64,000 nt of DNA from UBA1738 sp964388835 (GCA_964388835.1 CAYMBZ010000003.1:4405-68404); one strand, 5' to 3'; shown: positions 53,728 to 62,785, counted from the stretch's first letter. The notes: generated by a model not told the origin, from the sequence alone. Translations and numbers: made by a program.

Positions 53728-55737
53728 ATGAAAAATATAAATTCAACAGCAAAAATTTATGTTGATTGTGTAAACGGAAACGAATGGTATTCCGGAATTT
53801 CAACGGATATTCACAGCGATTCCGGTCCGGTTAAGACCATTGAAACCGCCCTCGCGCGTGTGCGTGAGCTGAGAGTGGGAAGATGTGACCATCCTGTTAC
53901 TATTTCAATTATGGGCGGCGAATATTTTTTGGATAAGGAAATAAATATCGGACGCATGATGAGCGATATTACAATCGAGGGTCATGGCGACAAAAAAGCC
54001 GTTATCCGCGGTGCAAAAAAAATCGAGGGCTTTTATGAAGCTGAGATGTGCGGCGTAAAATGCCTTGCGGCAAAAATTCCGGAGGGAGTTATTCCGTCCG
54101 ACCTTTTTGTAAACGGCAAGCGTGCGGTTCTGCCGCGTTTCCCGGAAGAGGGATTTTTGTACCCGATAGAGTCCGAGTCAAAAACCAAGGCATTGCATGA
54201 CCGCGCAGAGTGGTTTATTGCGGAAAAGGGCGTTTTTGATAACCTTTCGCATCCCGAGGAGGTTTCGGTAAATTTCAACCACTACTGGGTGGACGAGCAT
54301 GCCGGCATTGAATCCTACGACAGTGAAACCGGCAAGGTTACCATGACAAAAACCACGGCGTTTACAATTTATTCAAGTATTAAGGGTTCGGAAAATATCG
54401 GCAACAGCAATGCTGAGTACAGCACAATGGAATATTACCTTGAAAATGTGCGAGAAATGTTCAAAAAAACCAATCAGTATTTTATCGATATCGAGACAAA
54501 CACGCTGTATTATATTCCGGAAAATGACGGCGAGTTTGAAGCATACATGCCGACGGTTAAAGCAATGTTCAATGTTGAGGCGGATAATGTTTGCTTCAGA
54601 AATCTTACATTTGAATACTCTTCAAGTGAGTATGAAAGCAGTATGGTTGACGAGCGCACCGGCAAGGGACTTGCATGCGATAGTCAAGCGGTCTGCGGCG
54701 CAAATGCGCTTATTAACTTCAAAAACAGCGCAAATTGCCGCGTTGAGGATTGTGAGCTTTTGCACTATGGTCTCTATGGCGTGCAAATCGGCTTGGGAAG
54801 CCACCGCGTACGTGTTTGCGGCAATGTTTTTGACGATTGCGGCGCCGGCGGTGTAAAAATAGAGGGCGGCAACAACCCGGATTTCGACGGAGATGAAACC
54901 TACGGAAATACGGTAAACGATAACAAAATCACAAACTGCGGCATAAAATTCGAAGCCGGTTGCGGTGTGTTGATTATGCACAGCTATGAAAACGTTATAT
55001 CTCATAATGAGATTGCTTATACGTATTATACGGGAATTTCCTGCGGCTGGGTTTGGGGCTATGTATTCAGCAAGTCGCATGACAATATTATTGAGAAAAA
55101 TCATATCCACCATATCGGTCAGGGACATTTGTCGGATATGGGCGGTATTTATATACTGGGTGCACAGAAAGGCACTGTTTTGCGCGGTAATCTTATTCAT
55201 GATACACGTTGCAGATACTACGGCGGTCAGGCGATTTATTTGGACGAGGGCGCATCCTATGTTACTGTGGAAAACAACATCTGCTATAACGTTGATGCGG
55301 GTTCACTTCAACAGCATTTCGGATTCATGAATATTGTAAAAAACAATATTTTTGATGCCGGAGAGCATGGCTGTACGCTTCACTGGTTGCAGGAAATGCA
55401 TACCGGATTCGTGTCGGAGCGCAATATTCTCTTTACAAGAAACAGTTTGCCGGTTTACGGCTCATCGGGCGAGGATGTTCTGGCGGATTGCTTCTGCTCG
55501 GATTATAATTTGATTTACGCATTCGATGACGAGGAACCGATTTTCTACAGACAGTACGGATTAGAAAAGCACAAGGCGGATGCCGAGGCGGAACATGAGC
55601 TGGATAAGCACAGCATTATCGCTGACCCGCTGTTTGTGGATGCGGAAAATCATGATTACAGACTTAAGGAAAATTCACCGGCATATGAAATCGGTTTTGT
55701 GGATATCGACATGAGCGATGTCGGCGTAAGAAAATAA
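53728..55737 (+). CDS. Right-handed parallel beta-helix enzyme, GH141-like, cytoplasmic
   Basis: 669 aa, no signal peptide. ATG at 53728 follows TGGAGGAAG. The N-terminus (KIYVDCVNGNEWYSG, GPVKTIETAL) and the long series of beta-helix coils (NCRVEDCELLHYG, VCGNVFDDCGAGGVKIEGG, NIIEKNHIHHIGQGH, VTVENNICYN) match parallel beta-helix carbohydrate enzymes. The start and length resemble GH141, which includes fucosidases and xylanases. Lacking a signal peptide it should act on imported fragments. A related pectate-lyase-fold enzyme cannot be excluded. Confidence 0.75.
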   Translation: MKNINSTAKIYVDCVNGNEWYSGISTDIHSDSGPVKTIETALARVRELRVGRCDHPVTISIMGGEYFLDKEINIGRMMSDITIEGHGDKKAVIRGAKKIEGFYEAEMCGVKCLAAKIPEGVIPSDLFVNGKRAVLPRFPEEGFLYPIESESKTKALHDRAEWFIAEKGVFDNLSHPEEVSVNFNHYWVDEHAGIESYDSETGKVTMTKTTAFTIYSSIKGSENIGNSNAEYSTMEYYLENVREMFKKTNQYFIDIETNTLYYIPENDGEFEAYMPTVKAMFNVEADNVCFRNLTFEYSSSEYESSMVDERTGKGLACDSQAVCGANALINFKNSANCRVEDCELLHYGLYGVQIGLGSHRVRVCGNVFDDCGAGGVKIEGGNNPDFDGDETYGNTVNDNKITNCGIKFEAGCGVLIMHSYENVISHNEIAYTYYTGISCGWVWGYVFSKSHDNIIEKNHIHHIGQGHLSDMGGIYILGAQKGTVLRGNLIHDTRCRYYGGQAIYLDEGASYVTVENNICYNVDAGSLQQHFGFMNIVKNNIFDAGEHGCTLHWLQEMHTGFVSERNILFTRNSLPVYGSSGEDVLADCFCSDYNLIYAFDDEEPIFYRQYGLEKHKADAEAEHELDKHSIIADPLFVDAENHDYRLKENSPAYEIGFVDIDMSDVGVRK

Positions 55738-55753
55738 AACGGAGGAAAAGAAA

Positions 55754-56347
55754 ATGGCAGTTTTGGAAAAGTACGAATGGACGGATATCTGGTGGGATGA
55801 ACCGACTGAGGATGGCAAGCGTGTACTTATGCTCGGCGATTCCATTACAAGAGGCATGAAAGAGTTCGTTAAGGAAAATGTCGGCGATGTTTTCATCGAT
55901 ATGCTGGCAACTTCAAGAAGCGTGGACAATCCGAATTTTATGCGTGAGCTGAAATACATGGTTGAGCAGAGCAAGTATGATTTGATTTGTGTAAGCCATG
56001 GATTGCACGGCTTCCACCTGGAAATCGACGGTTATGAAAAGGGTATGACGGAGTGTTTTGAGTATTTGAAAAATCAAAATACAAAGATTGCCGTTGAAAC
56101 CTTGACACCGGTTACAATGCCGGGCGGCGGATATAACGACCACACCGAAAGGGGACCGATTGTTCACGAAAGAAACGAAGTGCTTAAAAAATTGGCGGAA
56201 AAGTTTGAATTCCCGATTATAGATTCTTACGGACTTGTAGAGGGCAAGGCAGAAATTCGTCATATCGACGGTGTTCACTACAATCAGGACGGATATAAGT
56301 TTTTGGGCGACTTCCTGGCTAAAAATATTCTGGAAAAGCTGGGCTGA
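55754..56347 (+). CDS. SGNH/GDSL-type esterase, cytoplasmic
   Basis: 197 aa. The catalytic Ser lies in block I, MLGDSITRG (about residues 30-38). The Asp/His pair is in block V, HIDGVHYNQDG (about 172-182). No signal peptide, so it probably deacetylates imported oligosaccharides, making them accessible to the beta-helix enzyme encoded 16 bp upstream. Carbohydrate acetylesterase is the likeliest role. Last gene of locus 2. Confidence 0.82.
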   Translation: MAVLEKYEWTDIWWDEPTEDGKRVLMLGDSITRGMKEFVKENVGDVFIDMLATSRSVDNPNFMRELKYMVEQSKYDLICVSHGLHGFHLEIDGYEKGMTECFEYLKNQNTKIAVETLTPVTMPGGGYNDHTERGPIVHERNEVLKKLAEKFEFPIIDSYGLVEGKAEIRHIDGVHYNQDGYKFLGDFLAKNILEKLG

Positions 56348-56359
56348 GATTAATTACTT

Positions 56360-56396
56360 GTGGAGTTTGTGAATTTTCGCAAACTTCACTTTTTTT
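56360..56396 (+). terminator. Terminator of locus 2
   Basis: GTGGAGTTTG pairs with CAAACTTCAC (one G-U), followed by T7, 12 bp after the esterase stop. Confidence 0.75.
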
Positions 56397-56626
56397 GTTT
56401 CGCGGCGTTTTCTGCGTTCTTTGGGGAAGCCTTGCGGGGGCGAATTGTCGGAAAGTCCGAAAATGTGCTGTCCAAGCCCTCCTTACCTAAATGGGGTGGC
56501 AAACCGTAAGGCTTGACAGGAGGGTACAAGGGAGCTTTTTTCACACCTCTTTCGCCCGAAGCACACAAAGGCGTCACCCTCGGGTAGAGGCTCTGCCGCA
56601 GACGTCATTATTAAATCCACAAAAAA
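56397..56626. other. Intergenic stretch, probable dispersed repeat
   Basis: About 230 bp with no credible gene. It contains CCCTCC/GGAGGG and CCTTACC/GGTAAGG-type complementary stretches and high G+C. I suspect a repeat element; no second copy is visible in this window. Confidence 0.35.
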
Positions 56627-56656
56627 ACGGCGGTCAAGATGACTGCCGTTTTTTTC
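56622..56656. terminator. Bidirectional terminator overlapping the acetyltransferase 3' end
   Basis: AACGGCGGTC pairs with GACTGCCGTT (56627-56636 with 56641-56650, one mismatch) and is flanked by A-run and T-run. The stop codon of the minus-strand gene lies inside the stem. Confidence 0.7.
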
Positions 56657-57308
56657 GTGCCGAAACCGGTGTTTCATTTTTCATATAGGTTTCCCATACA
56701 TTAAGCCGGTCATCCTCATCTATGGTGCGGATAACCTTTGCCGGGACACCTGCGACGATACTGTTGGGCGGAACATCGTGCAGTACAACCGCACCGGCGG
56801 CAACAATGCTGTTTTCGCCGATAGTAACGCCCCCGGTAATCGTTGCGCTTGAACATATCCAGCAACCGTCCTTTACGGTAATCGGCGCGCCGTATTCGAA
56901 ATCGTGTCTGCCGTCGGGGTAGTCTGCGTTTAGTCGCTCTTCGGCGATAAATGGATGAAGCGGTGTGGCAAGCGTGACATTTGCGCCAATCCACACGCTG
57001 TCCCCAAGCGTAATAGGTGCTATGTCAAGGAAAGTGGTATTGTAGTTTATAAAACATTCTTTTCCGACATGGATATTCACGCCGTATTCGCAGTAAAATG
57101 GTGCATACACCATAAAATTCTTACCTACGGCAGAGGGAATTAATTTTTCCAGGGCTTTCTGCTTTTTCTTTATCCGTCGAACGGGAATTCGGTTGAATTT
57201 ATCACATCGCGAAAGACCTTTTTCGTGATGTTTTGCGATATCACAGCTCGCCGGGTTGTACAGCTTGCCGCTTATCATACGTTCCCAATCATTAAATTTG
57301 TTATTCAT
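56634..57308 (-). CDS. Sugar O-acetyltransferase, maltose/galactoside acetyltransferase type
   Basis: 224 aa hexapeptide-repeat acetyltransferase. It transfers acetyl from acetyl-CoA to a sugar hydroxyl in the cytoplasm. The N-terminal Maa-type domain shows MISGKLYNP, followed by left-handed beta-helix turns (INYNTTFLDIAPITLGDSVW, IGENSIVAAGAVV) and VAGVPAKVIR. The catalytic His is in TPLHPF (about residue 117). The terminal 15 residues are basic. It lies 16 bp after trkH on the same strand, likely in one transcript. The natural acceptor sugar is unknown. Confidence 0.87.
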   Translation of the reverse strand: MNNKFNDWERMISGKLYNPASCDIAKHHEKGLSRCDKFNRIPVRRIKKKQKALEKLIPSAVGKNFMVYAPFYCEYGVNIHVGKECFINYNTTFLDIAPITLGDSVWIGANVTLATPLHPFIAEERLNADYPDGRHDFEYGAPITVKDGCWICSSATITGGVTIGENSIVAAGAVVLHDVPPNSIVAGVPAKVIRTIDEDDRLNVWETYMKNETPVSARKKRQSS

Positions 57309-57324
57309 ATTAAACCTCTCTGTT

Positions 57325-58761
57325 TTATTTTCTCCAAGCTGTCGGCGTGAACAGAAGCAACAGCGGGAAAATTTCCAATCTGCCGATGAGCATATCGGCG
57401 GTAAGTACCAGTTTGGAAAGATTCGAGTACGCGCAGAAGCTCCGGGTAGGTCCGACCCCGCCGAGGCCGGGTCCGATATTGTTCAGAGTTGCCGCAACAG
57501 CCGTAAAGTTTGTTAAAAAGTCAAAATTATCTATGCTTATTATCAAAATCGACAAGGTAAAGATAAGGATATACGCCGCCATGAACACGTTTATGGCGCG
57601 CAGAACCTCATGCTCTACGGGTCTGCCGTTCATTGTGATTTTTCGCACGCTGTTCGGATGAACCGCGGCGATAAGTTCTTTAAATATGCTTTTGATATAT
57701 ATAATAACTCGCGAAACCTTTATGCCGCCGCCGGTGCTTCCCGCACATGCTCCGATAAACATGAGCATGATGAGAATGGTTTTGGACAGCTCGGGCCATT
57801 TGTCGAAATCCGTCGTGGAATAGCCGGTAGTGGTTATTATCGAGCCGACCTGAAATGCCGCATGGCGCACTGTGTCCGCAAGGGTTTCAAACATGCCGCG
57901 GCAGTTTACGGTTATTATGATTATCGAGCCGAGAATGATACCCAAATATCCCTTAAGTTCATCGGAATGAAGCACATCCCGAACCTTGCGCATTAACAGC
58001 AGATAATAGAGGGAGAAGTCGATTCCGAACGATATCATAAATATTGTTATAATGTTCTGCACATAGGGAGAATAATCGGCGGCACTGCTGTTTGCAATGC
58101 CGAATCCGCCCGTTCCGGCTGTGCCGAAAGAAAGGGTGAGTGCATCAAAGAGCGGTAGCCCGCCGAAATAAAGCAATGCGATCTCAAACAGTGTCATTAC
58201 AAGATACATTTCGTAAAGTATCTTTGCTGTTGTGCGCACTTTGGGAACAAGCTTGCTGACCGACGGGCCGGGGCTTTCCGCCTTTATGAGATAAAGGTTG
58301 TTTCCGCCGGAAAGGGGCAGAATTGCCACCAAAAATACCAAAACGCCCATTCCACCTATCCAGTGGGTAAAGCTTCGCCAGAAAATGAGGCTTTTCGGTA
58401 ATGCTTCAACATCGGTCAGGATTGAAGCGCCGGTTGTGGTGAAGCCGGATACGGTTTCAAACAGCGCGTCAATGAAGTTAGGAATAAACCCCGAGATGTA
58501 GAAGGGGAGCGCACCGAAAATACTCAAAATAATCCAGGAAAGCGCAACCGCTATAAATCCCTCTCGCGCGTACATATTTTTCTTTTTCGGTGAGCGGACA
58601 GTAAGGGTAAGTCCGAACGCGAGGCACATCAATATGCACAGCGCAAACAGCAGAACATACGGCTCACCGTAGATGACGGCGCATATGAGCGGCAGAATCA
58701 TTGCTGCGGCTTCTATATTCAGTACCCAGCCTAAGGTATGCATAATAATTCTATAATTCAT
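57325..58761 (-). CDS. trkH: Trk/Ktr potassium uptake system membrane subunit
   Basis: 478 aa integral membrane protein, typical TrkH length. The four pore-loop motifs are visible: SGFTTTGAS, FGTAGTGGFG, ITTTGYSTTDF and NNIGPGLGGVGP. It conducts K+ (possibly with Na+) and is gated by the TrkA subunit encoded 12 bp upstream in the same operon. The trkA-trkH order supports the call. Confidence 0.92.
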   Translation of the reverse strand: MNYRIIMHTLGWVLNIEAAAMILPLICAVIYGEPYVLLFALCILMCLAFGLTLTVRSPKKKNMYAREGFIAVALSWIILSIFGALPFYISGFIPNFIDALFETVSGFTTTGASILTDVEALPKSLIFWRSFTHWIGGMGVLVFLVAILPLSGGNNLYLIKAESPGPSVSKLVPKVRTTAKILYEMYLVMTLFEIALLYFGGLPLFDALTLSFGTAGTGGFGIANSSAADYSPYVQNIITIFMISFGIDFSLYYLLLMRKVRDVLHSDELKGYLGIILGSIIIITVNCRGMFETLADTVRHAAFQVGSIITTTGYSTTDFDKWPELSKTILIMLMFIGACAGSTGGGIKVSRVIIYIKSIFKELIAAVHPNSVRKITMNGRPVEHEVLRAINVFMAAYILIFTLSILIISIDNFDFLTNFTAVAATLNNIGPGLGGVGPTRSFCAYSNLSKLVLTADMLIGRLEIFPLLLLFTPTAWRK

Positions 58762-58773
58762 TTTTTTGCCCTC

Positions 58774-60132
58774 TTATTTCAGAATATCCTTTATATCGGT
58801 AAATCCGCGGTGGGTTGTGACAACTATAACGGTATCGCCCGCAGAAATTGTGTCCTTGCCCTTGGGGATAATAACCTTGCCGTTATGATTGATACACACT
58901 ATAAGCAGGTTGTCCTTAAGGTTGAGCTTTTCAATCGGTATTCCGGCAATGGGAGAATTATCGCGAATCCTAAATTCAAGAGCTTCGGCTTTTCCGTCTA
59001 GGATAATATGCATTGTTTCTATATTACTGCCGATAGAATTGTTTTTTGCGCGGACAAATTTAACGATATAGTCGGCAGTGATGTTTTTCGGGTAAACGGT
59101 TGTGCCGAGATTCAAGCTCGGAATAACCCCGTCGTAGGAAATGCGGTTGACCTTTGTGATAAGCTTGCCGTTGGTTTTGCTTTTTGCATAAAGAGAAAGC
59201 AAAACGTTTTCTTCATCGATATTGGTGAGTGCCACAAAGGATTCGGCATATTCAATACCCTCTTCCATGAGAATACGGTTTTCGGTGCCGTCGGCGTTTA
59301 TTATTGTAGCTTTTGGCAAAAGACGGCAGAGCTCTTCACAGCGTTCGGGATTTTCTTCGATAATTTTTACGTTAATTCCGGTAGCCAAAAGCTGTTTCGC
59401 CAGATAATACGCTATCTCACCGCCGCCGACTATCATGGTATCCTTTACGCGGTTTGTTTTGATGCCGATTTTTTTCGAAAAATCCGCGCCGTTTTTGGCG
59501 GAGGCGACAATGCTGACGTAATCGCCGCTTTTTAAAATGAAGTCACCGCCTGGGATAAATGCCACATTCTCGCGGACAACACCGCACACCAAAATATCGG
59601 AATCAATTTTTTGGCTCATGCGTGACACGCTGAGATTGTCGAGAACCGAGTTTTCAGGGAGACGGAATTTGATGATTTCTACTCTGCCTTTGGCAAAGGT
59701 GTCAATCTGTATCGCGGACGGAAAACGCAGAATACGCGCTATTTCGGTAGCCGCGGTGAGTTCGGGATTTATAATCATCGCAAGACCCAAATCTTCCTTG
59801 AAAAGGTGAAGCGCTTTGCTGTATTCGGGCTTGCGCACGCGTGCGATTGTCTGGCAGCCCCCCGCTTTTTTCGCCATAAGGCAGGTGAGCAGATTGAGCT
59901 CATCGGAGCCGGTTACCGCGATTAAAATATCGGCATCCTCAATTCCGGCATCGGTAAGAGTATCAAGCTCACAGCAACTGCCGGCAATTCCCATTACGTC
60001 ATATTGGTTGATAAGACCTTCAACCACCTTGCGGCGAAGGTCGACAACGGTTATGTCATGTTCATTTTCCTGGCTGAGCTTTTCGGTAAGCTTTTGACCT
60101 ACTTTGCCGCAACCGACAATGATAATTTTCAT
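58774..60132 (-). CDS. trkA: Trk potassium uptake regulatory subunit with two RCK domains
   Basis: 452 aa, the length of a two-module TrkA. Two RCK-N nucleotide-binding units begin with IIVGCGKVGQKLTEKL (residues about 3-18) and MIVGGGEIAYYLAKQL (about 230), each with an acidic residue at the end of the second strand. Each is followed by an RCK-C domain. It binds NAD(H) or ATP and gates TrkH. GAGGGAG precedes the ATG. Confidence 0.93.
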   Translation of the reverse strand: MKIIIVGCGKVGQKLTEKLSQENEHDITVVDLRRKVVEGLINQYDVMGIAGSCCELDTLTDAGIEDADILIAVTGSDELNLLTCLMAKKAGGCQTIARVRKPEYSKALHLFKEDLGLAMIINPELTAATEIARILRFPSAIQIDTFAKGRVEIIKFRLPENSVLDNLSVSRMSQKIDSDILVCGVVRENVAFIPGGDFILKSGDYVSIVASAKNGADFSKKIGIKTNRVKDTMIVGGGEIAYYLAKQLLATGINVKIIEENPERCEELCRLLPKATIINADGTENRILMEEGIEYAESFVALTNIDEENVLLSLYAKSKTNGKLITKVNRISYDGVIPSLNLGTTVYPKNITADYIVKFVRAKNNSIGSNIETMHIILDGKAEALEFRIRDNSPIAGIPIEKLNLKDNLLIVCINHNGKVIIPKGKDTISAGDTVIVVTTHRGFTDIKDILK

Positions 60133-60169
60133 CTATGGTCATACTCCCTCTTAATATAATATTCACCAT

Positions 60170-60198
60170 ATTATAGCAAACTGCAAAATAAAAATCAA
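60170..60198 (-). promoter_or_regulatory. Sigma-A promoter of the trkA-trkH operon
   Basis: On the minus strand TTGATT (60193-60198), 17-bp spacer, perfect TATAAT (60170-60175). About 37 bp before the trkA start. Confidence 0.7.
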
Positions 60199-60233
60199 TA
60201 GCTTTTTGAATAATATTTTGCATTTAAGAATAA

Positions 60234-60253
60234 TTAATTTTGTACAAAATTAA
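60234..60253. promoter_or_regulatory. Perfect 20-bp palindrome between feoB and trkA
   Basis: The 10-bp arm TTAATTTTGT is repeated in exact reverse complement without a spacer. It lies 36 bp upstream of the trkA -35 and 22 bp after the feoB stop. An operator is possible; the palindrome is too AT-rich and lacks a T-run to be a convincing terminator. Confidence 0.4.
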
Positions 60254-60274
60254 CGGAAATGAAAAAACGTTTAT

Positions 60275-62368
60275 TTAAAGTATAAACCTCACAATTTGCG
60301 TAAAGATAAAGCATGTGATAAATCCCGCACAGGTGGGGAGCGCCGCGGCAGCGAGAGTCCATTTTAAGCTTCCCGTTTCTTTTTTTACGGTAAGAAGTGT
60401 TGTTGAACAGGGCCAATGCATAAGGGAAAACAGCATAACGTTGATTGCGGTAATTTGTGTCCAGCCGTTTGCGATAAACAGTTCTTTCATTTCGTAAAGC
60501 GCCATTTCACTGCCGGGTGCGGCTGAGGAGATGTATGACATAATAATTATGGGGATTACCGTTTCATTTGCCGGGAAGCCGAGAATGAAGGCGAGCAGAA
60601 TCGTACCGTCCATACCGATAAGGCGGCCTACAGGGTCTAAAAATGCGGAGGTGTGCGCCAAAAACGAAGCACCGCCTATACGGATATTGGCAAAAAGCCA
60701 AATCACAAGACCGGCGGGGGCGGCAACGCATGCCGCGCGGGAGAGAACAAACAGCGTTCTGTCTAAGCACGAGCGCACGATAATTTGTAAAATATTCGGT
60801 CGGCGATAGGGCGGGAGCTCAAGGGTAAAGGAGGAGGGCTGACCCTTTAAAAAGGTTTTTGAAAGAAACAGAGAGGCAGCAAAGGTGGCAAAAATCCCAA
60901 AAAGTACCACGGCGGTCAGCATCAGCGCGCCGAAAATCGAGCTTGAAATTCCGGAAGAGTAGCATACGAAAAACATAGTTATGATTGAAATTAATGTGGG
61001 AAATTTTCCGTTGCACGGCACGAATGAGTTCGTAAGTATCGCGATAAGCCTCTCGCGAGGGGAGTCGATAATTCTGCATCCAACAACTCCGGCGGCATTA
61101 CAGCCAAAGCCCATGCACATTGTAAGCGCTTGCTTGCCGCAAGCGGAGCACTTTTTCAGGCAATTATCCAGATTGAACGCAATTCGCGGCAGATAGCCGA
61201 GGTCCTCAAGGAGGGTAAACAGCGGAAAGAATATAGCCATCGGTGGAAGCATTACGGCGATTACACGCGTTAAAATATTATATACACCCAAAATAAGAGG
61301 ACTGTAAATAACTTCCGGAACATTGTGCGTTATGCAAGCCGTGAGAAGAATATCCTCAAGAACAGAACAACATTTTAAAAGTAACTCGGACGGAAAATTT
61401 GCGCCGGATACCGTCAGCCAAAATACAATTGCCAAGAGCAGTGCCATAAGCGGAAAACCGAAAATTCGGCTTGTGATAATTTTGTCGATTTTTCTGTCAC
61501 GCGGGCTGTAGGATTTTTCTTTACCTGAAACAACGCCATTTGTTACATCCTCCGCCGAAAGAATAAGGCAAGAGGCAACAATGTCCGAAAGCTTGCCGCT
61601 GTCCTCTGTTCCGCTTTCCGAAAGGAGCTTTCTGCATTGAGAAAGAGCTTTTTGTATTTCTTCATCTTTTGTGAGGTCAAGACATATGTGCTCAGATATT
61701 CTTGATAAAAGTTCCGAGTCGTTTTCAAGTAACTTAAGGGCAAGCCAGCGCGGTTTAAATTTGATTTTTTCGGTAAGCTTTTCGGAAATAAGCGGCGTTA
61801 AGAGGTCAAGTGCGTCTTCTATCGGGCGGGTATAGGATGCGCGAAGGGGATGAGTTCCGTTTGTGCCGCGGGCTACCGCATCCATGAGTTTATCGACTCC
61901 CTTTCCGCTTTTTGCGATTGTTCCGATAACGGGAACGCCGAGCTTTTGGGAAAGTTTTTTGAGATTTACGGAAATTCCGCGCTTTTTTGCTTCATCCAAG
62001 AGGTTTACGCAGACAATCACATTGTCGGTGATTTCCGTTGTCTGCAATACCAGGTTTAAATTCCGTTCAAGGCATGCCGCATCGCATACAATAATGACGG
62101 AAGATATATTTTCGAAAACGATGAAATCCCGCGCAACTTCCTCCTCCTGTGAGTGTGCCGCAAGCGAATAGGTTCCGGGAATGTCGGCTATTATGTAATC
62201 CTCACCCTTAAAGGTGCAGTGACCCAAGGAGGAATCAACGGTTTTTCCCGGCCAGTTTCCGGTGTGGTGGCGAAGCCCGGTGAGAGCGTTAAAAACACTG
62301 CTTTTGCCAACGTTGGGATTCCCTGCAAGGACTATGAGGTTGGCAGTGTCGTGTGAAGAATTACTCAT
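60275..62368 (-). CDS. feoB: Ferrous iron transport protein B
   Basis: 697 aa. The N-terminal G domain has G1 GNPNVGKSS, G3 DIPGT and G4 NLLDEAKKRG motifs. The membrane part shows the two gate regions and a Cys-rich signature (CSACGKQ, MGFGCNAAGVVGC). FeoB imports Fe2+ across the inner membrane in anaerobes. Its start overlaps the end of feoA by 8 bp, indicating translational coupling. Length is typical of Firmicute FeoB. Confidence 0.94.
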   Translation of the reverse strand: MSNSSHDTANLIVLAGNPNVGKSSVFNALTGLRHHTGNWPGKTVDSSLGHCTFKGEDYIIADIPGTYSLAAHSQEEEVARDFIVFENISSVIIVCDAACLERNLNLVLQTTEITDNVIVCVNLLDEAKKRGISVNLKKLSQKLGVPVIGTIAKSGKGVDKLMDAVARGTNGTHPLRASYTRPIEDALDLLTPLISEKLTEKIKFKPRWLALKLLENDSELLSRISEHICLDLTKDEEIQKALSQCRKLLSESGTEDSGKLSDIVASCLILSAEDVTNGVVSGKEKSYSPRDRKIDKIITSRIFGFPLMALLLAIVFWLTVSGANFPSELLLKCCSVLEDILLTACITHNVPEVIYSPLILGVYNILTRVIAVMLPPMAIFFPLFTLLEDLGYLPRIAFNLDNCLKKCSACGKQALTMCMGFGCNAAGVVGCRIIDSPRERLIAILTNSFVPCNGKFPTLISIITMFFVCYSSGISSSIFGALMLTAVVLFGIFATFAASLFLSKTFLKGQPSSFTLELPPYRRPNILQIIVRSCLDRTLFVLSRAACVAAPAGLVIWLFANIRIGGASFLAHTSAFLDPVGRLIGMDGTILLAFILGFPANETVIPIIIMSYISSAAPGSEMALYEMKELFIANGWTQITAINVMLFSLMHWPCSTTLLTVKKETGSLKWTLAAAALPTCAGFITCFIFTQIVRFIL

Positions 62369-62618
62369 TTTTTACGCCTCCTTGAATCGATACGATAATT
62401 TCATCGGTGTCGCATTTTCTGAGTGCTATTACGGCACCGCGTACAAGATATGCCGTAGGGTCTTTTGACGGACTTTTCAAGACACATTCTGCAATCGTTC
62501 CCTCAATAAGACCGATGTCACAAAGCCTCCGCCGCATTGAGTCGGAGGAAGTACGGAGCTTTTCTATCCGCGCGCGCTCGCCCACGGCAAGGTCGGATAA
62601 AATGTATATATTATTCAT
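62361..62618 (-). CDS. feoA: Ferrous iron transport protein A
   Basis: 85 aa, a small cytoplasmic SH3-like protein that works with FeoB. The conserved middle reads SDSMRRRLCDIGLIEGT, followed by AVIALRKCDTDEIIV. It is encoded immediately upstream of feoB. GAGGTGC precedes the ATG. Confidence 0.9.
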   Translation of the reverse strand: MNNIYILSDLAVGERARIEKLRTSSDSMRRRLCDIGLIEGTIAECVLKSPSKDPTAYLVRGAVIALRKCDTDEIIVSIQGGVKNE

Positions 62619-62667
62619 AATTCATGCACCTCGTTATTTTTTTTGGAAAAAGTAATTTCCTAATGCT

Positions 62668-62696
62668 ATATTATGAAAACGCGGGAGCTGTGTTAC
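62668..62696 (-). promoter_or_regulatory. Probable feoAB promoter
   Basis: On the minus strand GTAACA, 17-bp spacer, TAATAT. The -35 is one arm of the inverted repeat TGTTAC/GTAACA (62691-62714), and a second dyad GGAAA/TTTCC (62645-62660) lies just downstream of the -10. Either could be the site of an iron-responsive repressor, but neither matches the classic Fur or DtxR consensus. Confidence 0.4.
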
Positions 62697-62785
62697 CGAG
62701 TATTAAAAGTAACAAGCAAAACCGCAGTATGAACAGCTTTTTTACCAAATTGTGATAAAAATGGAATGAAACTGCCGTATTGTGC

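Noticed and set aside
56386..56688. Frames of 63-65 aa on either strand after the esterase gene
   Set aside because: They overlap terminators and the acetyltransferase 3' end, have no start signals and look like repeat sequence read by chance.
60259..60275. TGAAAAAACGTTTA as a CcpA cre site
   Set aside because: The central CG is displaced by two bases compared with the cre consensus, and the position after feoB makes no sense for catabolite control.
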